From assembly GCA_937989565.1 (NCBI GenBank), contig CALKRM010000028.1, positions 62,001 through 126,000 of the forward strand: a stretch of DNA of 64,000 bases, written 5' to 3'. The DNA is from an uncultured Candidatus Saccharibacteria bacterium. GTDB lineage: Bacteria > Patescibacteriota > Saccharimonadia > Saccharimonadales > Saccharimonadaceae. Below, one piece after another: positions 42,599-51,944 of the stretch (the first letter of the stretch is position 1; every line of letters starts with the position of its first letter). Below the pieces are notes generated by a model that did not search any database, had not been told where the DNA came from, and saw only the letters and a list, made by a program, of their open reading frames with translations. Both the position numbers and the translations under genes were made by a program.

Positions 42599-42640
42599 TA
42601 TATATCACTAATAGTATAAAATGTCAATAGATTTTGTCAA
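42599..42640 (-). promoter_or_regulatory. Strong tandem-TTGACA promoter of island 4
   Basis: Minus-strand TTGACA (42622-42627), a 17-nt spacer and TATATA (42599-42604) with TG-a extension. A second TTGACA lies at 42635-42640, 13 bp upstream, exactly as at 15641-15659. The leader up to the TTG at 42511 is about 80 nt and contains an imperfect hairpin (GGACAAA with TTTGTTCC). Confidence 0.75.
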
Positions 42641-42657
42641 AAATGTGGCATAATATA

Positions 42658-45171
42658 TCACAGTGTTGCTTGCAAAGTAGAGAGCACGTCCGCCTTATCT
42701 CGCTCAATCAACTCGACGCGTGCTGATATTTCGGTAATTCCTAATTTTATCGTTCTGGTGAGGGCTGGAATATTTTCCATCGGCTCAAAGAATTGTCGGA
42801 AATCGTCAAGCTCATTAGACGTTAGTAGCGCTGTAGCTGCATAGCGAATGAAATCGTCGTAACTTTTATCTTCGCCAAACGTATCTTCGACCCACGCCCA
42901 GTTCTCCTTTAGCCAATTCCAAGCAATCTGGCGGCTTTCTCTGGTCCGAATCAAATACACGAACCAACGGCTGGCGTCTTGCGGGCGGATAATATTGGAA
43001 TCTTTAATGTTGGCAAGAATTTTTTCTGCCGTTTCAGGGTTTTTGGTAGAAGTTAGTCCAATTGCAATATCATTCTGCAGGTCATTTGACGGCGTGTCCT
43101 TATATGCAGCAAAGAGATTTTCAATCATCTTTGGCGTCTCGAAATGTCTTACGTTTGCGCTGATAATTAAAGCTCGAATTTCTGTCGGTAAGTCTTCCAA
43201 TTTATTATTGTCAAAACGCGTTTTTGCCTCGTTCAAAACTTCTTCATCCTCGCTATAAATCATCAAACTCAAAGCCGTGGTGCGTCGCTCGCGGTCGTCG
43301 TCCGATTCGCCAGCTTTTTCATCCCAGCCAAGCTCTTCAAATGTGGCGCGCGCAAATTCTCCAGAAATTCGCTTTAATGAATCTCTGGCGGCGTCATTAT
43401 CATCGACGAATTTTCGCAGTTCCGTCAAGGCGCCAGCCGCCATACCGAAGACTTTTTCGTTGGTTTCGGTTTTTAGCGACAATGCCAATGGAAGTAGTGA
43501 CGCCGAGTTTTCAAATCCAGCGCGGGCGAGTATTGTTGCGTCTTGTAAGATGCAAATCTTGTCCAAAGTCGGTAATTCTGTAATGTTTTTCAATAAATAT
43601 TCGCGAGTGGATTCGTCATATTTGGTGACGAAGTGGGCGCTTAAGCCGCAGTTTAATTGCAATGGCTTTTCAATAGAAACGGTGGTTTCTTTTTGATTTA
43701 GAACCTTTACGTCAAGCGGTTGGTTCGCGAATAATGGAATCGGCCATAATGCGTCAGATGGTTGGTGCTCGCCGATGAAGAATCGCTCCTGGCTTAAAAT
43801 CGCCGCGTCGTGACTGTTTGAAACTGATACGACAGGAAGGCCAGGTTGGGAAATCCAAGCGTTCATTAGATTGACGATTGGCTGACCGCTTGCTGATTCC
43901 AATTCTTGCCATAAATCATTTCCGACGGTATTTTTATACGCGAATTTTTCAAAATATGATTTAAGTCCAGCGCGAAATGCCTCTTCGCCGATAAGTTTTC
44001 TGACCATAACAAGCAGCCGTCCGCCTTTGGCATAAACAATTGCTGGGTCAAACAAAGTGCTGATTTCATCTGGATGATTGACGTCGGCCTGAACGGATTG
44101 AACGCCGTCTAAGCTGTCTCTCCTAAGTGCGGCTGTTACTTCATTCGTGGCAAAATCTTCCCACATATGCCAATCCGGCTGAAGCGCGTCAATTGCTACA
44201 TATTCCATCATATTGGCGAAACTTTCGTTAAGCCACAAGTCGTTCCACCACTGCATGGTAACCAAATTGCCGAACCATTGATGGCTGAGCTCGTGCGCAA
44301 TCACAGTCGCGATAAATCGCCTGGATGATTCTGGGGTCAATTCTGGGTCCGCAAGCAAACAACTTTCGCGGTAAGTAATCAATCCCCAGTTTTCCATGGC
44401 GCCAGAGGAAAAGTCGGGAAGAGCAACGTGGTCGGATTTTGGCAATGGATATTTGACGCCGAAATATTCGTCATAAAAATCGATTGAACGAGTGGCGATG
44501 TCTAACGCAAAATCTAAGGTAGTTTCATTCTGAGCTGGTGTTGCCCAGACATTAACTTCGACGCCAGATTTGGTGCGGGCAGTTTTTTTGTGCAATTCAC
44601 CGATGACGAAAGCCAGAAGATAACTGCTCATTCGCGGTGTTTTCTCAAATGTTGTCGTGCGAGAATCGCCATTTTCTCCTTCGCTTTTTACGGGCATATT
44701 TCCCAAAACTGTTATTCCTGGGCGAGTTATTAGCGTCAAATCATATTCAGCTTTGGCGGCTGGCTCGTCAACGCAAGGGAAAACTTCACGCGCGTGATGT
44801 GATTCAAATTGAGTTGCGAAAAGCTGTTTTTTAACGCCGTTATGAGTAAAATAACAAGGATATAAACCGTGCATGGCGTCGGTGATGGTTCCGGAAAAAT
44901 TGATGTGAATCGTGTGGTTGCCGCTTTTAAGTTCAGGCTGGGATAATTTCAATTCGTCAAACTCACCAAATGAAACGTCGGCTGGCTGATTATCGATTGT
45001 GGCTGATTGAATTGTTAAGCCTTTGGAATGTAGCGAAATTGATTCGCTGGTGGAATCGCCAGAAATGATAACTGTGCCATAAAATTCTTTTTCCTCGGCG
45101 CGTGTTAAATCGAGAGTTAGGTTGTAATGATTTGGTGTGAATGTGTCGAGTAAGCGTGGAACTTTAGTCAT
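42658..45171 (-). CDS. M1 family aminopeptidase
   Basis: This 837-residue zinc metallopeptidase of the PepN/APN type removes N-terminal residues from peptides. Substrate-binding GAMENWG is at residues 257-263. The zinc site is HELSHQWFGN (His293, Glu294, His297) with the third ligand Glu316 in WLNESFAN. A long C-terminal ERAP1_C-like helical domain covers roughly residues 520-837. There is no signal peptide, so it should work in the cytosol, probably recycling amino acids from imported peptides in an amino-acid auxotroph. Leaderless -10. Confidence 0.95.
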   Translation of the reverse strand: MTKVPRLLDTFTPNHYNLTLDLTRAEEKEFYGTVIISGDSTSESISLHSKGLTIQSATIDNQPADVSFGEFDELKLSQPELKSGNHTIHINFSGTITDAMHGLYPCYFTHNGVKKQLFATQFESHHAREVFPCVDEPAAKAEYDLTLITRPGITVLGNMPVKSEGENGDSRTTTFEKTPRMSSYLLAFVIGELHKKTARTKSGVEVNVWATPAQNETTLDFALDIATRSIDFYDEYFGVKYPLPKSDHVALPDFSSGAMENWGLITYRESCLLADPELTPESSRRFIATVIAHELSHQWFGNLVTMQWWNDLWLNESFANMMEYVAIDALQPDWHMWEDFATNEVTAALRRDSLDGVQSVQADVNHPDEISTLFDPAIVYAKGGRLLVMVRKLIGEEAFRAGLKSYFEKFAYKNTVGNDLWQELESASGQPIVNLMNAWISQPGLPVVSVSNSHDAAILSQERFFIGEHQPSDALWPIPLFANQPLDVKVLNQKETTVSIEKPLQLNCGLSAHFVTKYDESTREYLLKNITELPTLDKICILQDATILARAGFENSASLLPLALSLKTETNEKVFGMAAGALTELRKFVDDNDAARDSLKRISGEFARATFEELGWDEKAGESDDDRERRTTALSLMIYSEDEEVLNEAKTRFDNNKLEDLPTEIRALIISANVRHFETPKMIENLFAAYKDTPSNDLQNDIAIGLTSTKNPETAEKILANIKDSNIIRPQDASRWFVYLIRTRESRQIAWNWLKENWAWVEDTFGEDKSYDDFIRYAATALLTSNELDDFRQFFEPMENIPALTRTIKLGITEISARVELIERDKADVLSTLQATL

Positions 45172-45177
45172 AATTTA

Positions 45178-45185
45178 ATTATAAT
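45178..45185. promoter_or_regulatory. Overlapping divergent leaderless -10 boxes
   Basis: The palindromic ATTATAAT holds TATAAT on both strands. The minus copy (45178-45183) ends 6 nt before the aminopeptidase ATG and the plus copy (45180-45185) ends 6 nt before the HNH gene ATG. Both genes must share this 8-bp core, so only one can be transcribed at a time. Confidence 0.75.
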
Positions 45186-45191
45186 ACAGTC

Positions 45192-45884
45192 ATGAGGGTG
45201 AATAAAATACGACGTCGGCAAGTGGTGATTGCGCTGGTAATTTTGATAGTCGGCGTGGCGGTTTGGGCTTCGCGAATTTCGCAACCCGAACCTCAGACAA
45301 TTCAAACTTCAACGCAACGAGAATTATTTGGTGCTTCGAACGCCAAATCGGAATTGGAAAAGATAGAAGTTAAAGGACGTGCGCCAAAGACTGGTTATTC
45401 CAGAAAGCAATTCGGTAACGGCTGGGGTAAAATTAACGGCTGCTCTGTACGAGAAGTGATTCTGGCGCGAGATCTGACTGATGAGAAAATTGATGAAAAA
45501 TGTCGAGTTTTATCGGGTGTATTGAATGATCCGTACACTGGTCAAACAATCCAATTTCAGCGCGGCGAAAAAACCAGCTCTAAGGTCCAGATTGATCACG
45601 TCGTGGCTTTGAGTGATGCTTGGCAAAAGGGCGCGCAGCAAATTTCTTCAGAAGAACGAGAGAAATTGGCGAATGATCCGTTAAATCTGTTGGCGGTTGA
45701 TGGTCCAGCGAACCAGGCCAAAGGCGACGGCGACGCGGCAACTTGGCTGCCGAGTAATAAATCTTTTAGGTGTCAATATATTGCGCGACAAGTGGCTGTG
45801 AAACGAAAATATCGCTTGTGGGTAACGGAAGCTGAAAAAAGCGCGATGTCGGGTATTTTGGAAAAATGTACTGAAGTAAATTGA
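45192..45884 (+). CDS. Secreted or membrane-anchored HNH endonuclease (DUF1524/GmrSD C-terminal type)
   Basis: This 230-residue protein has a basic start and an N-terminal helix (VVIALVILIVGVAVWASRI), so the nuclease faces outward or is released. The nuclease domain shows CSVREVILARDL, the catalytic IDHVVALSDAWQKGA and LLAVDGPANQAKGDGDAATW. YIARQVAVKRKYRLWVT lies at the end. This order closely matches secreted HNH nucleases that are widespread in Actinobacteria. A role in degrading external DNA for nucleotide salvage or uptake is a reasonable inference. Confidence 0.88.
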   Translation: MRVNKIRRRQVVIALVILIVGVAVWASRISQPEPQTIQTSTQRELFGASNAKSELEKIEVKGRAPKTGYSRKQFGNGWGKINGCSVREVILARDLTDEKIDEKCRVLSGVLNDPYTGQTIQFQRGEKTSSKVQIDHVVALSDAWQKGAQQISSEEREKLANDPLNLLAVDGPANQAKGDGDAATWLPSNKSFRCQYIARQVAVKRKYRLWVTEAEKSAMSGILEKCTEVN

Positions 45885-45909
45885 CAAAATGAAAAATTTT
45901 TAATACAAT
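45881..45909 (+). promoter_or_regulatory. Consensus promoter of the nusA operon
   Basis: TTGACA (45881-45886), a 17-nt spacer and TACAAT (45904-45909). It overlaps the stop codon of the HNH nuclease gene. Confidence 0.8.
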
Positions 45910-45923
45910 GAGAAAGTACTCAT

Positions 45924-45946
45924 CCGGCCGGCAGGTCGGAGTTTTT
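45924..45946 (+). terminator. Attenuator-like terminator in the nusA leader
   Basis: CCGGCC (45924-45929) pairs with GGTCGG (45934-45939) around a GGCA loop (one G-U pair) and is followed by AG and five T residues. It lies between the promoter and the nusA start, so it would end part of the transcripts early. Control by NusA itself is an attractive inference. Confidence 0.6.
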
Positions 45947-46000
45947 CGTTTATGGAAGTTTGAGACGGAAAAAGATATAATTAATAAGAAGGAGAATGTA

Positions 46001-47122
46001 ATGGAAGATTTGAATATTAAGCAGTTGACGTTGGCAGTGCGTACGATTGCTGAGGAAAAAAACTTGCCAGAAGAAACAGTTTTGAGCGTGATTGAGCAGG
46101 CGATTGCGGCGGCTTGGCGTCGTGATAATGGTACGCGAGATCAGTTGGTTCGCGCTAGCTTGAACATCAATAACGGTACGGCTGTCGTGTCGGTTGTTAA
46201 AACTGTTGTTGAAGAAGTTGAGAATGATGCCAATCAAATCGACCTAGAGGAAGCTAAGGAGATAGATCCTACGGCTGAGCTTGGCGGTGAAGTTGTGATG
46301 GAAACTCATAATGTGACGACTTTTGGTCGAGTTGCGGCTCAGACTGCTAAGCAAGTGATCTTGCAGCGTCTGCGTGAAGCTGAGCGTGAAGTTGTTTTGG
46401 CGGAATTTGAGGATAAAATCGGTACGGTTGTTATCGGTACAGTTCAGCGAGTTGAGCCGCGCGTTGTGCGAATTGAGCTGGGCAAGGCTGTCGGAATTAT
46501 GCCTCAGAGCGAGCAAATTCCTGGTGAATATTATGGCGTTGGCCGTCGAATTAAGGTTTATATTAAGGACATTGAGCGCGAAGGTCGCGGTCCGCAATTG
46601 ATTCTTAGCCGCGGCAACGAAGAGTTTGTGCGATTCTTGTTCAATCAAGAAGTCCCAGAGATGGAAACTGGTGCAGTTGAGATTAAGGCAATCGCTCGCG
46701 AAGCTGGTCGCCGAACCAAATTGGCGGTTTCTTCAGCGTTACCTGGCGTTGATCCAGTTGGTACGTTTGTTGGCGGTCACGGCGCCCGCGTTCAGGCTGT
46801 GATGAATGAAATTGGCGAGCAGGAAAAAATTGATATTATTCCATATGAGGAAGATGCGGCTGGATTTATTGCTAATGCGATGAGTCCGGCAGAGGTTTTG
46901 AGTGTGACTGTCAATGAAGATGAGAAGCGTGCGACGGTTTATGTTAGCGAAGATCAGCAATCAATAGCAATTGGTCGCGCTGGACAGAATGTTCGCTTGG
47001 CAAGTCGATTGACTGGCTATGAGTTAGACATCGAAGCAAAAGCTCCTGTTAAGACAGAGCCAAAACCTCGAAAGAATATTGAGGATAGCTTGATGAGCGT
47101 AGTTGAGGAGGTGGCGGAATAA
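46001..47122 (+). CDS. nusA: Transcription termination/antitermination factor NusA
   Basis: This 373-residue NusA binds RNA polymerase and nascent RNA to modulate pausing and termination. The N-terminal polymerase-binding domain has EETVLSVIEQAIAAAWRRDN. The S1 domain has GTVQRVEPRVVRIELGKAVG. Two KH domains carry VGGHGARVQAVMNEIG and AIGRAGQNVRLASRL. The C-terminal acidic repeats of E. coli NusA are absent, as in most other phyla. ATG 46001 has AGAAGGAG upstream; the longer frame from 45908 crosses the attenuator and is unlikely. Confidence 0.95.
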   Translation: MEDLNIKQLTLAVRTIAEEKNLPEETVLSVIEQAIAAAWRRDNGTRDQLVRASLNINNGTAVVSVVKTVVEEVENDANQIDLEEAKEIDPTAELGGEVVMETHNVTTFGRVAAQTAKQVILQRLREAEREVVLAEFEDKIGTVVIGTVQRVEPRVVRIELGKAVGIMPQSEQIPGEYYGVGRRIKVYIKDIEREGRGPQLILSRGNEEFVRFLFNQEVPEMETGAVEIKAIAREAGRRTKLAVSSALPGVDPVGTFVGGHGARVQAVMNEIGEQEKIDIIPYEEDAAGFIANAMSPAEVLSVTVNEDEKRATVYVSEDQQSIAIGRAGQNVRLASRLTGYELDIEAKAPVKTEPKPRKNIEDSLMSVVEEVAE

Positions 47123-47162
47123 GCTGCCTTCTGCGAATCGCCGAAAACGAAAGGAGGGCGAT

Positions 47163-49619
47163 ATGTCAGAAGATTTTTCTGAATTAGAACCTCGGCTGAC
47201 GGAAACGGCTCGAGCCAGTTTGGGGCGGGCTGGTTTTCTGGCGCATAATGAGGGGAGTGAGTATGTTGGCACGGAGCATATTTTGCTTGGTGTGTTGGCG
47301 CAAAATTCGTCATTGGGTGCAAAGATTTTGGCAGAAAACGGCGTAACTTTGGATCGTGCGGAAATGGCATTGAACCTGACCGCAAAGCCGCTGGTGATTA
47401 CGATTGTAAGTAAGGGTTTGAGCGCTGAAGTTGTTGAATTGATAAGAATTGCTTGGCAATTAGCGGTCGAATTTGGGCAGGAAAAAATTGGCACGGAACA
47501 TATCGTTTATGGAATGTTGCAGCAGCACGAGGCACGAGCGACTAAATTGCTGCGGGATATGAATGTTGACATTGATAATCTGCGTGGAAGTCTGGAAGAT
47601 GTGTTTGATAAACAGCAATTTGAATCTCTTCAGAGCGAGCGCAGTACGGCGAGTAAAAATTCTGGCGATTTGCGAGTTTTGGAGAAATTTGGTGTCGATT
47701 TGACGCGGCGTGCCAGCGAAGGATTTTTGGATCCGGTGATTGGTCGAGCGTCGGAAATCCAGCGAATGATCACGATTTTAGGTCGGCGGAGCAAGAATAA
47801 TCCAGCGCTAATTGGCGAACCTGGCGTCGGTAAAACTGCGGTCGTTGAGGGTTTGGCGCAGAGGATTGCTGATAATAAAGTCCCCGAATTTTTGAAGGGT
47901 AAGCGACTTTTTCAATTGGATTTGACGGCGATGATTGCTGGGACGAAATATCGCGGGCAATTTGAGGAACGATTGCAAAAAGTTCTGGCGGTCGCCAAAA
48001 AGCATCAAGAAGTTATTTTGTTTATTGACGAGTTGCATCTGTTGGTTGGCGCTGGTTCGGCTGAAGGCTCGATGGATGCGGCGAATGTATTGAAACCAGC
48101 GTTGTCGCGAGGTGAGGTGCGACTAATTGGCGCGACGACGTTTGATGAATATCGAAAGTATATCGAAAAAGATGCTGCGTTGTCACGGCGCTTCCAATCT
48201 GTGACGGTCAATGAGCCATCGCCAGAAGAGGCAGTGGAAATGATGCGAGGATTGAGGGGAAAATTAGCCAAGCATCATCAAGTTCAAATTCCTGACGAAA
48301 TGTTGACTGAAGCGGTGGATTTGAGCCAGCGTTACGTGACGGAGCGATTTTTGCCGGATAAAGCGATCGACGTGATTGACGAGGCGGCGAGTTTATTGAA
48401 GTCTAGTTCGCCAATAAAATTGTCGCGTAAGGACAAGTTGGCTCGCCAAATTAAGCGATTGGCTGGAAAAATTGATGCGGCGGTCGAAGCTGAGGATTAT
48501 GAAAAAGCCGCAGAATTTAAGATGCAAATGAGGCAATTGGAATTGCAAGCCGAAGCGCTGAAAGATGAAGTCAGTGATGAGCCGGTGTTGACTGATGAAT
48601 ATTTGCGTCGAGCGGTTTCGGCGATGACGAATATTCCGATTGACAGATTATCGTTAAATCAGATGAAGGATTTGATTCGTCTGGAGAAGCGGCTGAGCCA
48701 GAGCGTTCTTGGTCAGAATGAAGCGATTGAGCAACTGGCGCGCGCGATTCGTCGCAATAAAGCTGGGCTAAATCGTCAGAGTGGGCCGCTTGGGTCGTTT
48801 ATCTTTCTGGGTCCGACTGGAGTGGGCAAGACGGAATTGGCACGAGTTCTGGCGCGGGAAGTTTTTGGCGGCGAGGATAGCTTGATTAAAATTGACATGA
48901 GCGAGTTTTCTGAGCGCCACACGGCTAGTCAGCTTGTCGGCGCGCCGGCTGGTTATGTTGGCTATGAGGACGGCGGAAAATTAACGGATAAAGTTCGTCG
49001 CCGACCGTATAGCGTGGTGTTGTTTGATGAAATTGAAAAGGCGCATCCCGACGTTCTGAATTTGCTTTTGCAGATTTTGGAGGACGGCAAGTTGAGCGAT
49101 TTTCACGGACGAACGGTGAGTTTTCGGCAGACGATTATTATCTTGACGAGCAACGTCGGCGCCGAGCAAATGATTCAGGATTCGGAGCTGGGATTTGGTG
49201 TGTCTGGGCAGAAAAAGTCGGCTAGCGAAAATCGTCACGAGAAAAATTCGCGTGCCGCTCTGCGTGAGCTTGAGGAATTTTTGCGTCCAGAATTGATTGG
49301 CCGATTTGATAACGTGATTACATTTAAGCCACTCTCTCGTTCGGTCGTGCGAAAGATTTTTGACAATCTCACGTCTGATTTGGTCAAGGCTGTTGTTCAA
49401 CATGGAATGACGCTTGATATTACTTCTTCGGCGAAGCGTTGGTTGATCGATCGGGGATTTGACGAGCAGCGCGGCGTGCGAGTTTTGAGGCGAACAATTC
49501 AGTCGGAGTTGGCGGATCCGCTGAGTGATGTTTTATTGTCCAATAAAGCAAAATCTGGCGACACGCTGGAGGCTAAAATTGATAATAATAAGGTGGTGAT
49601 TAATGTCAATCGTGCGTAA
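47163..49619 (+). CDS. clpC: ClpC-type AAA+ unfoldase
   Basis: This 818-residue Clp ATPase unfolds substrates for the ClpP protease. The N-terminal double Clp_N repeat (about 5-145) has [20 protein letters not shown] and [12 protein letters not shown]. The first AAA+ module has [13 protein letters not shown] and [15 protein letters not shown]. The middle region carries a UVR-like [14 protein letters not shown]. The second AAA+ module has [20 protein letters not shown] and [16 protein letters not shown] 47163 follows GAAAGGAGGG. It is linked to radA and a PIN-TRAM gene as in Firmicutes, with ctsR, mcsA, mcsB and disA missing. Confidence 0.94.
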   Translation: MSEDFSELEPRLTETARASLGRAGFLAHNEGSEYVGTEHILLGVLAQNSSLGAKILAENGVTLDRAEMALNLTAKPLVITIVSKGLSAEVVELIRIAWQLAVEFGQEKIGTEHIVYGMLQQHEARATKLLRDMNVDIDNLRGSLEDVFDKQQFESLQSERSTASKNSGDLRVLEKFGVDLTRRASEGFLDPVIGRASEIQRMITILGRRSKNNPALIGEPGVGKTAVVEGLAQRIADNKVPEFLKGKRLFQLDLTAMIAGTKYRGQFEERLQKVLAVAKKHQEVILFIDELHLLVGAGSAEGSMDAANVLKPALSRGEVRLIGATTFDEYRKYIEKDAALSRRFQSVTVNEPSPEEAVEMMRGLRGKLAKHHQVQIPDEMLTEAVDLSQRYVTERFLPDKAIDVIDEAASLLKSSSPIKLSRKDKLARQIKRLAGKIDAAVEAEDYEKAAEFKMQMRQLELQAEALKDEVSDEPVLTDEYLRRAVSAMTNIPIDRLSLNQMKDLIRLEKRLSQSVLGQNEAIEQLARAIRRNKAGLNRQSGPLGSFIFLGPTGVGKTELARVLAREVFGGEDSLIKIDMSEFSERHTASQLVGAPAGYVGYEDGGKLTDKVRRRPYSVVLFDEIEKAHPDVLNLLLQILEDGKLSDFHGRTVSFRQTIIILTSNVGAEQMIQDSELGFGVSGQKKSASENRHEKNSRAALRELEEFLRPELIGRFDNVITFKPLSRSVVRKIFDNLTSDLVKAVVQHGMTLDITSSAKRWLIDRGFDEQRGVRVLRRTIQSELADPLSDVLLSNKAKSGDTLEAKIDNNKVVINVNRA

Positions 49620-50583
49620 ACTATTCAGCGTCCTCACGCCGATAATTGTACTTTCTGTTGCGGTTTTTGTGATGGCGAATCGTCAGCAAATTATTGATGA
49701 GATTGCGCTGTGGCAATATAAGCCGAGTGCGGAAATTGTCGCTATTGCTGATCGCGTAAAGATGTCGGATGTTGGCAGGAAAATGTTCTATGTTTCTAAT
49801 CCGCAAATTAAATCGGCGAACGAATTTAACGAAGATTGCCGTCGCGTAGAAAAAGGGAACGCGATTTTGGGTTGTTACAATCCGTCGTCTAGGGATATTT
49901 ATATTTATAACGTGACCAATTCTGAGCTTGACGGCGTGAAAGAAGTGACGGCAGCGCATGAGATGCTGCACGCTGCTTGGGAAAGGTTGAGTACGTCGGA
50001 AAAATCTCATTTGAGTGAGCTTTTGGAGCAGGTTTATAATAATGTGAAAAATAAGAAATTGTCCGAGCGGATGGAATATTATGATCGTGCGCAACCTGGA
50101 ACGAGAGCTAACGAGTTGCACTCAATTTTAGGGACGGAATTTGCCGATTTGGGCGACGAGCTGGAAGAATATTATCGACGGTATTTTACTGATAGATCCG
50201 AAGTTGTGAAGTTACACACGCAATATCAAGAAAAATTTGAGTCCAGAGAAAATGAAGCGCAGAAATTGAGTGATTCGTTGAAGGTTCGAAAGGAAAAGTT
50301 AAACAGAGAATTATCGCAATATTCAACTGATTTGGCGGATTATAATAGTCGCGTGGCGGACTTTAATCGGCGAGCGGGCATTAGTGGCGGATTTTTGTCA
50401 CAGAGTGATTTTTATAGTCAACGCCAAGCCTTGAAGGCGGAACTCTCGGAGTTGAACGAAAGGCGTGCCAATTTGAATTCTGAGATCAATTCTTACAATT
50501 CTGACGTTTTGCGGCTTAGAGAATTGGGCGTGCAGATTGATGAATTGAATAAAAGTTTGGATAGTTTGGAGGGAGCGAAATAA
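49603..50583 (+). CDS. Membrane-anchored HEXXH protein with coiled coil
   Basis: This 326-residue protein has an N-terminal helix (LFSVLTPIIVLSVAVFVMAN). An outside domain with AAHEMLHAAWERLS contains a HEXXH zinc-metalloprotease motif (HEMLH), followed by more acidic residues (ELHSILGTEFADLGDELEEY). From about residue 205 there is a long coiled coil (heptads through REKLNRELSQYSTDLADYNS and ELSELNERRANLNSEINSYN). It overlaps clpC by 17 nt and touches radA. A membrane protease or envelope-linked scaffold is inferred; no named family is recognised. Confidence 0.65.
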   Translation: MSIVRKLFSVLTPIIVLSVAVFVMANRQQIIDEIALWQYKPSAEIVAIADRVKMSDVGRKMFYVSNPQIKSANEFNEDCRRVEKGNAILGCYNPSSRDIYIYNVTNSELDGVKEVTAAHEMLHAAWERLSTSEKSHLSELLEQVYNNVKNKKLSERMEYYDRAQPGTRANELHSILGTEFADLGDELEEYYRRYFTDRSEVVKLHTQYQEKFESRENEAQKLSDSLKVRKEKLNRELSQYSTDLADYNSRVADFNRRAGISGGFLSQSDFYSQRQALKAELSELNERRANLNSEINSYNSDVLRLRELGVQIDELNKSLDSLEGAK

Positions 50584-51932
50584 TGGCGAAAGCTCGAAGT
50601 CAATTTGTTTGTCAGCAGTGCGGAGCTAGCTTTTCAAAGTGGGCTGGCAGGTGTGAGAACTGCGGGGAATGGAATTCGCTAGTCGAGCAGGTTGCTTCTT
50701 CTGGCGGGTTATCTGTTGTCGATAAATCGGCTGGGCGCGGCAAAGCCTTGAAAACGTCTAGCATTCGTGAAGCTGCTTCTGAGTCTGGACTAGAAAGATT
50801 AAGCACGGGAATTGACGATTTGGACGCTGTTTTGGGCGGCGGTTTTCTGGTTGGCGGCGTGGTGCTGGTGGCGGGTCAGCCAGGAATTGGAAAGAGTACG
50901 CTTTTGGCGCAAGTTGCGGCACATATTGCCAAGTCAAAATCAGTGCTATATGTGAGCGGCGAGGAGTCGGTTTCTCAGGTGAAGCTTCGTGCGGAGCGTT
51001 TGGGTGCGGCTGATTCGGAAAAAATGCAGCTGGCGTCCAGTAATAGTGCGGAAGATATTGCGGCGTCAATTCAGCAAGGCGGGTATGATCTGGCGATTGT
51101 CGATTCGGTTCAGACAATTTCTCTCAGTGAGATTTCTTCAGCTCCAGGGTCGGTTAGTCAGATCACCAACTCGTCAAATGTAATTATTCGTGCCGCCAAA
51201 GCTTCGGGTACGGCGGTGATTTTGGTTGGTCATGTCACCAAAGAGGGTTCGATTGCTGGTCCGAAAATATTGGAGCATTTGGTGGACGTTGTACTGAACT
51301 TTGAGGGCGATCGATATGGCGGTTTTCGAGTTGTTCGGGCGCAGAAGAACCGATACGGATCGACTAATGAAGCGGCGATTTTTGAGATGGACGAGCAGGG
51401 GTTAAGAATCGTGAAGAATCCGTCGGCGGAACTTCTGGCGGAGCGTCAGAATCTGGATGGGTCAATTGTGCTGGCAACCATGGAAGGTGCACGTCCGCTT
51501 TTGGTGGAAATTCAGGCGCTAGTTAATTCGACGAATTTTGGCTATCCTAAGCGCACGGCGAGTGGTTTTGATCTGAATCGATTGAATCTGTTGGTGGCGG
51601 TTTTGGAGAAGCGAACGAAGTTAAAATTGGCGGACAAAGATATTTATGTCAATGTGGTCGGCGGGCTGAAATTAAATGATCCAGCGGCCGATTTGGCTGT
51701 GGCGATGGCGATTGCTAGCGCTAGCGCTGGACGAAGTCTGGATGAAGGTGCTGTGGTGTTTGGCGAGATTGGTTTGGGCGGTGAGGTTCGCTCGGCGACG
51801 AATTGGCAAGCTCGAATTAAAGAGGCGAAGAAGCTGGGCTTCACTTATGCGATTGCGCCAAAAGTTCATAAAGATAAATTTATAAAAGGCGTCAGTGATA
51901 TGCGACAGGCGCTGATTGACTATTTACAATAG
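50583..51932 (+). CDS. radA: DNA repair protein RadA (Sms)
   Basis: This 449-residue RecA-related branch migration helicase acts in homologous recombination. The N-terminal zinc finger uses Cys10, Cys13, Cys24 and Cys27 (CQQCGASFSKWAGRCENC). Walker A is AGQPGIGKSTLLAQ, and the RadA-specific KNRYGST (KNRFG motif) is present. The Lon-protease-like C-terminal domain begins with VLATMEGARPLLVEIQALV and includes DIYVNVVGGLKLNDPAADLA. Full length; one-base overlap with the upstream gene. Confidence 0.96.
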   Translation: MAKARSQFVCQQCGASFSKWAGRCENCGEWNSLVEQVASSGGLSVVDKSAGRGKALKTSSIREAASESGLERLSTGIDDLDAVLGGGFLVGGVVLVAGQPGIGKSTLLAQVAAHIAKSKSVLYVSGEESVSQVKLRAERLGAADSEKMQLASSNSAEDIAASIQQGGYDLAIVDSVQTISLSEISSAPGSVSQITNSSNVIIRAAKASGTAVILVGHVTKEGSIAGPKILEHLVDVVLNFEGDRYGGFRVVRAQKNRYGSTNEAAIFEMDEQGLRIVKNPSAELLAERQNLDGSIVLATMEGARPLLVEIQALVNSTNFGYPKRTASGFDLNRLNLLVAVLEKRTKLKLADKDIYVNVVGGLKLNDPAADLAVAMAIASASAGRSLDEGAVVFGEIGLGGEVRSATNWQARIKEAKKLGFTYAIAPKVHKDKFIKGVSDMRQALIDYLQ

Positions 51933-51944
51933 AAAGGGAAAAAA

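Noticed and set aside
42593..42606. TATATATATATA microsatellite
   Set aside because: It is short and coincides with the -10 element of the island 4 promoter, so it is explained as part of that promoter.
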